Of a stretch of 5,275 nucleotides of DNA, positions 1 through 5,275 are shown one piece after another (the first letter of the stretch is position 1; each line of letters opens with the position of its first letter). The position numbers and the translations under genes are program-made. Source of the DNA: Kiritimatiellia bacterium (GTDB taxonomy: Bacteria > Verrucomicrobiota > Kiritimatiellia > RFP12 > UBA1067); NCBI GenBank assembly GCA_017479035.1, contig JAFVCR010000216.1, positions 1 to 5,275 on the forward strand, read 5' to 3'. Below the pieces are notes generated by a model. It worked only from the letters and a program-made list of their open reading frames with translations, had not been told where the DNA came from and ran no database searches.

Positions 1-2135
1 CCGCGCATTTCACATATGGCGATACCACGCTGGAAGACGGTTCGCCCGCAGTGGAAATAAGGCACGTCCCGCAAACGGGGTGGGAACTTGCAAATGTGGA
101 CGTGGCGGCAAATGGCGGTGGTGCGACGCTTTCCACGGCCGTCACGCAATCCGCCGGCGCATACGATGTGTATTTTGCATTTTCCAAGGACGAGCCTGTA
201 ACGGAAGATAGCGTGGTCGCGGCGGGCGAGGTGGTTGCAGGTAGCGGCGAGGCGTATTCCAAAATCCTTTCCGGGCTGGAAGAGAACTGCACGTACCACT
301 ACGGCTTTGCAGTTGTCGCAGACGGCGCGGTGCAAGCGTTCAGGAGCGGCACGTTCTTTACGAGCGACTACTCCTACATCTACGCGAGCGGTGCATGGCA
401 GGGTGCAACGCCCGCAAGCGGAAATGGAGAAGGGGAATCCATGCTCTTCGCCGATTCTTACAACTGGGCCGGCGAACTGCATGTGGACGGCAAGGTTGCG
501 AGAGGCGCGACACTCACCGCCACCACGTTCCTGCAAGCGGCCGATGCGGACGCACAGGCGATGAGTGTAGTAGACGCGCAAGTAGCAAGCATGCGCAACA
601 GCGACAATACCGCCGTGATGGATCAAGTGCCGTATGGGTTGTATGCGTTCGGCGGCAACAACAAGTTCTTTGATTTCGTCCATACGGCAGTGGCGGCGAA
701 TACGGTATATCCAGCATGTTCATACACCTGCTACATGAAAGACGACCAGGTGGACGGAATCGAAAGCGCATTGCTTGCGTCCGGCAAAATAACGGTTGGC
801 GGCGCGATACCTTCAATAGACATGTTCGAGATTGTGGATACTGGCGTGTTGCGAAGCGTGGAAGATACGGTTTACAAAGCGGTGAAAATAACGCTGTTCG
901 ACACAATCCCAACCTCCGCCTCGGGGACGTGGACACTGCGCGAGAATGCGTATGCAAAACTCGCCGGCGATACCATGATTCGCGGTTTGAGCATCGGTGC
1001 CGGCGCCACGCTCGATCTGGCCGGCCACACGCTCACACTCCCGGAAGGAACGCTTGCAAACAATGGCACCATCAAGGAGAACGGCGGCAGCATCGAATAC
1101 GTTGCGGCAGATGCTGGTGCCACGCTTGCAGCCGACGATTTCGAGGCCGCAAACAATTGGTCTGCCGGAGTGCGGATTGCCGCAGAAGTTGCGCAACCGG
1201 CCACGGGTTGGCCAATTGCATCCGCCACGCACGAGAATGTCCTGGAAGTGGCGGGCGAGGCGGAACGCACGATCGCCAATGCCGAAGCCGGCGCGGATGC
1301 AGAGGTGGATATGCTCGTGAAAGTGGTTCGCGCGGGCGCGGAGGAGGCACCTGCCGACGAAGTGAAAGACGGCGATGAACAGCCGCAGATCGCGCTTACG
1401 TTCGATGCTGCAGGACATGCGCAGATATATTGCCATGACGAGACCAGAGGCGGCGCGTTTGCTACCGTGGGCGGCACGGCGTATGCAGACGGCGAATGGG
1501 TGCGCGTCACGATGGTCTTCGATTACGTCAACAGGAGCTGCCAGGTGATGATAAACGGCAAGCCGCTTGCGAGTGCGGCGGGCTATGCCACGCAGGCGTT
1601 GGAAACTCCGTTCGGCGCGTGGTACAAACTCGCGAATCAGCACAAAGACAAGATTTCCTCGCTTGTGGTGAAAGGCTCTTCGCAGATAGACGATGTGGTT
1701 GTGAAGAATCAGGCGATAGATGCCTACAATCCATACAAGGATGCAAGCGGGCGCAGCGTGATATATTCCGCGTCTGCAGGCGTGGACATCCCCGTCACTT
1801 ATCTTGTTGAGAACGACATTTCCGAAGATCAGCTCGAACTGCGCAGCGAGACTTCCGGGCTTACTGCGGCGCAGGCGTATGTGGCCGGCATCGACTGGAA
1901 TGGCACCGAGAAATTCATTATTAAAAGCGGCGAATTCAACGGTGGCAAGTTCCGGTTGACATTCCCCGGAACATGGGATGCGGCGACCTACACCGTGAGC
2001 ATATCCACAATCCCCGGCGATGTGGGTGAAGCGGCGGAGACGACAAAAATTTCCGGCGGTCGCGGCGAGCGCGAAAACGTTGTGGACGTAACATTGCCCG
2101 ATGCGCCGACCGTGTATTTCAAGGTTTCGCGATGA
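1..2135 (+). CDS. Large modular secreted/surface protein with LamG-like domain, 5' end missing
   Basis: The frame is open to the left edge (residues before the GTG at 51 read AHFTYGDTTLEDGSPA), so this is the C-terminal ~710 residues of a longer protein; the GTG at 51 is not a convincing start. Numbering from that GTG: residues ~20-105 look fibronectin-III-like, ending in a Y-x-Y-G-F-A-V-V strand and SGTFFTSD. Residues ~140-350 are beta-rich with 'GATL' motifs, notably GAGATLDLAGHTLTL at ~316-330, followed by ANNGTI. Residues ~361-560 resemble a LamG/concanavalin-A-like lectin fold, with the signature DGEWVRVTMVFDY then CQVMINGKPL (~480-505) and the closing strand QIDDVVVKNQAI. Residues ~565-694 form a last beta module with TAAQAYVAGIDWNG, ending in VYFKVSR. 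Only five cysteines are seen and there is no C-terminal anchor, PEP-CTERM or LPXTG. Such proteins are typical of Kiritimatiellota/Verrucomicrobiota; carbohydrate binding or adhesion is inference. No enzymatic domain is recognised. The partner or ligand is unknown. Confidence 0.8.
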   Translation, partial: AHFTYGDTTLEDGSPAVEIRHVPQTGWELANVDVAANGGGATLSTAVTQSAGAYDVYFAFSKDEPVTEDSVVAAGEVVAGSGEAYSKILSGLEENCTYHYGFAVVADGAVQAFRSGTFFTSDYSYIYASGAWQGATPASGNGEGESMLFADSYNWAGELHVDGKVARGATLTATTFLQAADADAQAMSVVDAQVASMRNSDNTAVMDQVPYGLYAFGGNNKFFDFVHTAVAANTVYPACSYTCYMKDDQVDGIESALLASGKITVGGAIPSIDMFEIVDTGVLRSVEDTVYKAVKITLFDTIPTSASGTWTLRENAYAKLAGDTMIRGLSIGAGATLDLAGHTLTLPEGTLANNGTIKENGGSIEYVAADAGATLAADDFEAANNWSAGVRIAAEVAQPATGWPIASATHENVLEVAGEAERTIANAEAGADAEVDMLVKVVRAGAEEAPADEVKDGDEQPQIALTFDAAGHAQIYCHDETRGGAFATVGGTAYADGEWVRVTMVFDYVNRSCQVMINGKPLASAAGYATQALETPFGAWYKLANQHKDKISSLVVKGSSQIDDVVVKNQAIDAYNPYKDASGRSVIYSASAGVDIPVTYLVENDISEDQLELRSETSGLTAAQAYVAGIDWNGTEKFIIKSGEFNGGKFRLTFPGTWDAATYTVSISTIPGDVGEAAETTKISGGRGERENVVDVTLPDAPTVYFKVSR

Positions 2136-2147
2136 AGCACGGGGATT

Positions 2148-2627
2148 TCACCTGTAGAAACTCGGCTTGCGGCGCGCGGGCTTGATGCGGACGTATTCGA
2201 TGTGGTCTATTTCGGGCGCGGCACCGCTGCGGCACGAGCCGTAGACTTCTATGACATCGAATCTCCACGAACCGGGATAATCATGCTGCCGCAGCCATGA
2301 ACGTATCGCCCGCAACAGTACGTTTTTCTTGCGCCTGTCTACAGCCCACAGCCTTGGCGCGAATTCCGAGCGGCGCAGATGCGTCTTGACCTCAACAAAC
2401 GCCAAGATGTTCTCGCCTGCATGGCGGCAGACGATGTCGATTTCGCAGCGGCGGTCTCTCCAGACGGGACGCACGTTGCGGCCGAGGATTTTCCATCCGT
2501 GTCTGCGCAGGTGCCGCACGGCCATATCCTCTCCCCACCTGCCTTGCTCTGCGGGCGATGGCGCTTTCCCTCGCAGCACCAAGCCGCGCACACGCCAATA
2601 CAAATCCACAAGCCAATCGGAGATCAT
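2148..2627 (-). CDS. yraN: YraN/UPF0102 family putative endonuclease-like protein
   Basis: 159 residues from the ATG at 2627. The family's core is visible: Q-G-R-W-G-E-D-M-A near the N-terminus (28-36), GWKILGRN (44-51), the acidic motif CEIDIV (61-66), FVEVKT (78-82) and the late strand WRFDVIEVYG (121-130). E62/D64 and E79-x-K81 match the restriction-endonuclease-like (PD-(D/E)xK) active-site pattern known for UPF0102. Function in the family is poorly defined; a role in DNA processing is inferred from the fold. Two oddities: the usual Gly of the G-E-I-D motif is Cys61, and about 25 extra residues (MISDWLVDLYWRVRG...) precede the core, making it longer than the usual ~120 residues. The start is chosen because its ATG shares one base with the upstream stop (TAATG); no Shine-Dalgarno is seen, suggesting reinitiation. 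An in-frame ATG at 2771 would add 48 low-complexity Arg/Ala/Gly-rich residues lying antiparallel to nothing but inside the upstream gene's coding frame, and is rejected. Last gene of the run; it faces the plus-strand gene end to end. Confidence 0.88.
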   Translation of the reverse strand: MISDWLVDLYWRVRGLVLRGKAPSPAEQGRWGEDMAVRHLRRHGWKILGRNVRPVWRDRRCEIDIVCRHAGENILAFVEVKTHLRRSEFAPRLWAVDRRKKNVLLRAIRSWLRQHDYPGSWRFDVIEVYGSCRSGAAPEIDHIEYVRIKPARRKPSFYR

Positions 2628-3622
2628 TACAATATCTGGTATTGCGTGTAGTCTTCGCGGCGGTACGGCTGCGGCACTTCGAACATGCCATCGCCTTCCT
2701 GGGAGAGAACCTCCAGCACTACTGCGCCGCCATCCTGCGGGGGCTTGCTCCATGCCGCCACGATAGCGCATGCGTCTTTGAAATCGGCCTCGGATACATT
2801 GCCTACAATCAACGCCGTCGGGCCGGACACATTGCTAGGCGCAACGAGCATTTCGTTTGCGGCGACAGTCTTCTCCAGCAAGATATTGTCATCTTGATTG
2901 CGCCCGAGGATCACGCTTGCGCCATCTTTGAGGCGGAACCTGCGCCCCGCCGCCAAGAGCCGCACGAGACGCAAATAGTCGAGCCCCTCGTGCTCCATCA
3001 AATCGCGCAGACGGGCGGCATAGTTCGTTTCGGTAAGTTTGCAACCGCCGGCGGGAGATGGATAGTCTTTCAAACCATATTTATCCGCAAGACGGAATTG
3101 CGTCTCGCGCCGGCGCCCTTGCAGGGAAAGGAGTTTTGCGCGGTCGAGCTTGCCTTCTTCTTCTGGCACGGTAGGTTCAAGCAGTTGCGCGGAAAGCGGC
3201 CGCACGAGCCTGCCCGCAAGGCCGCTTGTTTTGGCTACCACTCCCAGCGACACCTTGTTCTGGCTCATCGGGCGCTGGTTGAGCACTTCGCCTGTCGCCA
3301 CGAAATCGAAACCGTTTTTGCGCATCAACTCTCCTGCGCGGCGTATCATCGTGGCGTGGCAGTCGATGCACGGGTTCATCGCTCCGCCAAAGCCGTGCGG
3401 AGGATCTTTTATCAATGCGATTTCGTCGGCAGTGAAGTCCACCACCGTCAATTTGAGATTCAGTGCGGCGGCGGCCTTGCGCGCCCTGTCCGTCGAGAAA
3501 AACGGCGTCTCGAAAACAAGCCCTTCCACATACGCGCCGGCCTCGCGCAGCACGCACACGGCAAGTTGGCTGTCCAGCCCGCCTGAAATGAGAACATATC
3601 CTTTTGCGCTCGCCTCTGCCAT
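2627..3622 (-). CDS. PP-loop tRNA-thiolation-like protein with C-terminal NFACT-R (DUF814) domain
   Basis: 331 residues. The N-terminal half is a PP-loop ATP pyrophosphatase of the MnmA/ThiI type: SGGLDS at 13-18 binds ATP. NPCIDCH (83-89) supplies a CxxC at 85/88, TGEVLNQRPMSQN (110-122) is the next conserved block, and DYPSPAGGCKLTE (186-198) holds a third cysteine, C194. In this family these cysteines are the likely sulfur-handling residues, activating an RNA base by adenylation and then thiolating it. The C-terminus (~225-331) has RRFRLKDGASVILGRN (227-242) plus GPTALIVG (267-274), matching the NFACT-R/DUF814 domain, which is thought to contact RNA. Such proteins are often labelled 'tRNA (5-methylaminomethyl-2-thiouridylate)-methyltransferase', but the length and C-terminal domain differ from classical MnmA (~360-380 residues), so I do not assign mnmA. 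The target nucleotide is unknown. The start has a GAGGGA six bases upstream, overlapping the hisF stop; the stop overlaps the yraN start. Confidence 0.87.
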   Translation of the reverse strand: MAEASAKGYVLISGGLDSQLAVCVLREAGAYVEGLVFETPFFSTDRARKAAAALNLKLTVVDFTADEIALIKDPPHGFGGAMNPCIDCHATMIRRAGELMRKNGFDFVATGEVLNQRPMSQNKVSLGVVAKTSGLAGRLVRPLSAQLLEPTVPEEEGKLDRAKLLSLQGRRRETQFRLADKYGLKDYPSPAGGCKLTETNYAARLRDLMEHEGLDYLRLVRLLAAGRRFRLKDGASVILGRNQDDNILLEKTVAANEMLVAPSNVSGPTALIVGNVSEADFKDACAIVAAWSKPPQDGGAVVLEVLSQEGDGMFEVPQPYRREDYTQYQIL

Positions 3623-3628
3623 AGTCGT

Positions 3629-3634
3629 TCCCTC
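3629..3634 (-). promoter_or_regulatory. Ribosome binding site of the PP-loop/NFACT-R gene
   Basis: On the minus strand GAGGGA lies six bases before the ATG at 3622 and includes two bases of the hisF TGA stop. It supports that start and implies that ribosomes terminating on hisF could feed initiation of this gene. Confidence 0.65.
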
Positions 3635-4409
3635 ACCAAGTCATGCGCACGGGAATTCCCGCCGCATGCATTTCATCCTTTATCTGCGCGATCGTCCATT
3701 CGCCCGTGTGGATCATGCCGGCCACGATTGCCGCATCCGCTTTCGCCTGGCGGAAGACGGTATTGAAATGCTCCGGCTTGCCCGCGCCGCCGGATGCCAC
3801 CACAGGCACGCCCACCGCCTCTGCTATCTTGCGCGTTATTTCAAGCTCGAAGCCCTGGCGCGTGCCGTCCGCATCCACGCTGTTCACCACGATTTCGCCC
3901 GCGCCTTCGTCCGCCGCGCGCTTTGCCCACTCGAGAGCATCCATGCCTGTGAACTCGCGGAAGCCGCGAGTTGTTATTTCATATCCGCTGGGGCATGAAG
4001 GTTTTGCGCTCTTCACCGGATCCATGCCAAGCACTATGCACTGCCGCCCGAACTCCCTTGCGCCCTCTGCGATTATCGCGGGGTTGCGCACGGCGAGCGA
4101 ATTGACGCTGATTTTTTCCGCGCCGGCGAGGATCACACGCTCCATGTCCGCGCACGACGATATGCCTCCTCCCACCGCAAACGGTATGCGTATCGCCTCC
4201 GCCACTGCCGCCACCATGCCGATGTCTATCGGGCGGTGTTCGGCTGATGCGGTGATGTCGTAGAAAACGAGTTCGTCCGCGCCGCCGCCGGAATAGCGCA
4301 CTGCCATCTCCACAGGATCGCCGAGGTCGATGTTGTTTTTGAATTTCACGCCTTTGGTTACGCGCCCGTTGCGCACGTCGAGGCACGGGATGATACGTTT
4401 TTTAAGCAT
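3633..4409 (-). CDS. hisF: Imidazole glycerol phosphate synthase cyclase subunit HisF
   Basis: 258 residues, full length for the family, an (alpha/beta)8 barrel. With HisH it converts PRFAR plus ammonia to imidazole glycerol phosphate and AICAR in histidine synthesis (cytosol). Visible landmarks: RIIPCLDV with catalytic D11, VTKGVKF with K19, DELVFYDITAS (45-55), phosphate-binding VGGGI (79-83), and VLGMD with D130, which matches the family position. Also seen are NSVDADGT (176-183) with the second catalytic Asp at 181, ASGGAGKPEHF (205-215), and the C-terminal Ala-Gly-Met barrel strand (230-232). Residues matching the ammonia gate of the Thermotoga enzyme, R5, E46, K99 and E172, are all present. 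The 130-155 loop (MDPVKSAKPSCPSGYEI...) is about five residues longer than in Thermotoga and resembles the 'PSGYE' subgroup seen in several anaerobes (from memory). The start ATG lies 8 bases inside hisH, behind AAAGGAG. hisA is not adjacent. Confidence 0.97.
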   Translation of the reverse strand: MLKKRIIPCLDVRNGRVTKGVKFKNNIDLGDPVEMAVRYSGGGADELVFYDITASAEHRPIDIGMVAAVAEAIRIPFAVGGGISSCADMERVILAGAEKISVNSLAVRNPAIIAEGAREFGRQCIVLGMDPVKSAKPSCPSGYEITTRGFREFTGMDALEWAKRAADEGAGEIVVNSVDADGTRQGFELEITRKIAEAVGVPVVASGGAGKPEHFNTVFRQAKADAAIVAGMIHTGEWTIAQIKDEMHAAGIPVRMTW

Positions 4410-5022
4410 TGCGGCAATCTCCTTTCACCGGCGCATCGAGGAACTTGCGCATCATCTCAAGGCCGAGCCTGCCAGACTTCTCCGGATGGAACTGCACGGC
4501 GAAAAGATTTCCCCGCCGCACCGCCGCAGTGAATCCCGTTCCGGCGTAGTGCGCGCTCGCCACGGTGCAGGGATTCTTCTCCACATAGTATGAATGGACG
4601 AAATAGTATTCTTCGCCGGTGGCGAGGAAGCCTCGCGGATCGCGCGATTCAATATCGTTCCAGCCGATTTGCGGGATTTTGTCTCCCGTGCCATCGGGAA
4701 AACGCAGTACGCGCCCGGGCAGGATGCCGAGGAGATCAGTGCCGCCGTCCTCCTCCGAACGGGAAAACAGAATCTGCATGCCAAGGCAGATGCCGAGGAA
4801 CGGAACATCCCGTGCACAGACATCGCGTATCGCATCGTCCAGTCCAAGACGTTTGAGGTTTGCCATCGCGCTTGCCGCCGCGCCCACGCCGGGAAATATG
4901 ATGCGCGATGCGGCGCGCACTTTTGCGGGGTCGTCGGTCACTGTCGCATCCGCGCCCAACGCTGTCAGCGCGAGTGCCACGCTTGTGAGGTTGCCGGCTT
5001 TATAGTCCACTATTGCAAGCAT
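4402..5022 (-). CDS. hisH: Imidazole glycerol phosphate synthase glutaminase subunit HisH
   Basis: 206 residues, normal length. A class-I (triad) glutamine amidotransferase, it hydrolyses glutamine and channels ammonia to HisF. The start MLAIVDYKAGNLTSV matches the family's opening strand and G-N-L/S block. FPGVGAA (43-49) is the oxyanion strand. The nucleophile elbow GICLGMQ (77-83) carries Cys79. IPQIGWN (116-122) and FVHSYY (141-146) are family-typical, and VQFHPEKSG (176-184) carries His179 and Glu181, completing the triad. All catalytic residues are intact, so the protein should be active with the adjacent hisF. The strong GGAGGAG six bases before the ATG overlaps the end of hslO. Its stop (TAA, 4402-4404) lies inside the hisF start region, giving an 8-base overlap, consistent with equimolar co-translation of the two subunits. 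Confidence 0.97.
   Translation of the reverse strand: MLAIVDYKAGNLTSVALALTALGADATVTDDPAKVRAASRIIFPGVGAAASAMANLKRLGLDDAIRDVCARDVPFLGICLGMQILFSRSEEDGGTDLLGILPGRVLRFPDGTGDKIPQIGWNDIESRDPRGFLATGEEYYFVHSYYVEKNPCTVASAHYAGTGFTAAVRRGNLFAVQFHPEKSGRLGLEMMRKFLDAPVKGDCRNA
4419..4425 (-). promoter_or_regulatory. Ribosome binding site of hisF, inside hisH
   Basis: AAAGGAG on the minus strand, nine bases before the hisF ATG at 4409 and wholly inside the hisH coding sequence. It supports the hisF start and independent loading in addition to coupling. Confidence 0.7.
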
Positions 5023-5023
5023 C

Positions 5024-5275
5024 TCATTCTCCTCCGCGAACTGGCACGGAATACGTCGTGCCGCAGAAATGGCAGGTTATATCAAGGGTGTCCGGCAATG
5101 AAGCGCGTTCGTTCTCCGGGATGGCGGCAAGCATGGCTGCGGCGCGTTGCGGCGAGCAGCGGCATGCGAATTTTATTTGCGCGGTCTTGCGCAGCACGGC
5201 ATGCGGAAGGCCTATCTTCTTCAAGATCGTTCTTGCCGAGGCCACACCCGCAAGCATGGAAGGGGAGAGTGCTAC
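5024..5275 (-). CDS. hslO: Hsp33 (HslO) redox-regulated chaperone, C-terminal part only
   Basis: Only the last 83 residues are in the window; the frame (VALSPSMLAGVA...) runs open through the right edge, so the ATG at 5257 is an internal Met, not the start. The identification rests on the C-terminal zinc switch: FACRCS gives a CxC and, 27 residues on, ITCHFCGTTYS gives a CxxC, matching the CxC-X(27-32)-CxxC of Hsp33. In the family these four cysteines bind zinc in the reduced form. On oxidation they form disulfides that switch on holdase chaperone activity in the cytosol. The preceding segment (ILKKIGLPHAVLRK) is the linker region, and the C-terminal VPVRGGE follows the zinc domain. The intermediate PENERASLPDTLD resembles the usual 'E-L..ml.e' stretch but lacks an obvious match in detail. 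It is the first visible gene of the minus-strand run; the next gene, hisH, starts one base after its TGA. Confidence 0.9.
   Translation of the reverse strand, partial: VALSPSMLAGVASARTILKKIGLPHAVLRKTAQIKFACRCSPQRAAAMLAAIPENERASLPDTLDITCHFCGTTYSVPVRGGE
5029..5035 (-). promoter_or_regulatory. Ribosome binding site of hisH, inside the hslO 3' end
   Basis: GGAGGAG on the minus strand, six bases before the hisH ATG at 5022. The same bases encode the terminal Gly-Gly-Glu of Hsp33, so the hisH signal is embedded in the upstream coding end. It is the strongest ribosome binding site in the window. Confidence 0.8.

Noticed and set aside
51..53. GTG at 51 as the start of the plus-strand gene
   Set aside because: The frame is open to position 3 with sequence of the same style, and there is no ribosome site or signal peptide after the GTG.
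813..1643. 276-residue minus-strand open frame (and another at 872-1510) opposite the LamG protein
   Set aside because: The Arg/Cys- or Ser/Ala-rich translations look like mirror frames of a GC-rich gene; the plus-strand frame gives coherent beta-sheet protein sequence instead.
2628..2771. Longer yraN reading from the ATG at 2771
   Set aside because: The added 48 residues are Arg/Gly/Ala-rich without family similarity and overlap the NFACT-R coding end in another frame; the TAATG start at 2627 fits better.
2558..3586. 342-residue plus-strand open frame opposite the PP-loop gene
   Set aside because: It lies antisense to a clearly recognised gene, its Arg/His/Cys-rich translation has no family motif, and it reflects GC-rich codon positions on the other strand.
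3150..4263. Plus-strand open frames 3150-3998 and 3643-4263 opposite hisF
   Set aside because: They are antisense to hisF and the PP-loop gene, and their Ser/Ala/Pro-rich translations show no recognisable domain.
5255..5257. ATG at 5257 as start of a 77-residue small zinc protein
   Set aside because: The frame continues open to the edge and the CxC/CxxC pattern is the C-terminal domain of Hsp33, so this is a truncated larger gene.

Overview
The window (about 58-60% GC by eye) holds one long secreted-type protein gene on the plus strand, truncated at the left edge. Convergent to it is a tightly packed five-gene run on the minus strand, whose first gene is truncated at the right edge. There are no RNA genes, insertion sequences, CRISPR arrays or large repeats that I can see. 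No non-coding stretch is longer than about 12 bases.

Left part (1-2135, plus): the C-terminal ~710 residues of a large, Cys-poor, Ala/Gly/Asp-rich modular protein. It has a fibronectin-III-like segment, a 'GATLDLAGHTLTL'-type beta-strand repeat region, a LamG/concanavalin-A-like domain and a short C-terminal beta module. This architecture is common in large surface or secreted proteins of Kiritimatiellota, Verrucomicrobiota and Lentisphaerota. That is the best guess for the lineage (gut, rumen or anoxic habitat), but it rests on style of sequence, not on a phylogenetic marker.

Right part (2148-5275, minus; transcribed from right to left): hslO (C-terminal end of Hsp33, redox chaperone), hisH, hisF (the two subunits of imidazole glycerol phosphate synthase), a PP-loop sulfurtransferase-like protein with a C-terminal NFACT-R/DUF814-type domain (predicted RNA thiolation), and a YraN/UPF0102 putative nuclease. 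The junctions are a 1-base gap, an 8-base overlap, a 10-base gap and a 1-base overlap (TAATG). This strongly suggests one polycistronic transcript with translational coupling. HisH and HisF form a glutaminase/cyclase heterodimer in histidine and purine-linked metabolism. The other three genes belong to protein quality control and RNA/DNA housekeeping, so the set is a mixed housekeeping operon, not a histidine operon. hisA, often located between hisH and hisF, is absent here.

I do not see a clearly new defence or mobile system. The points most worth following are the PP-loop/NFACT-R protein, whose RNA substrate is not established, and its coupling to a slightly divergent YraN.
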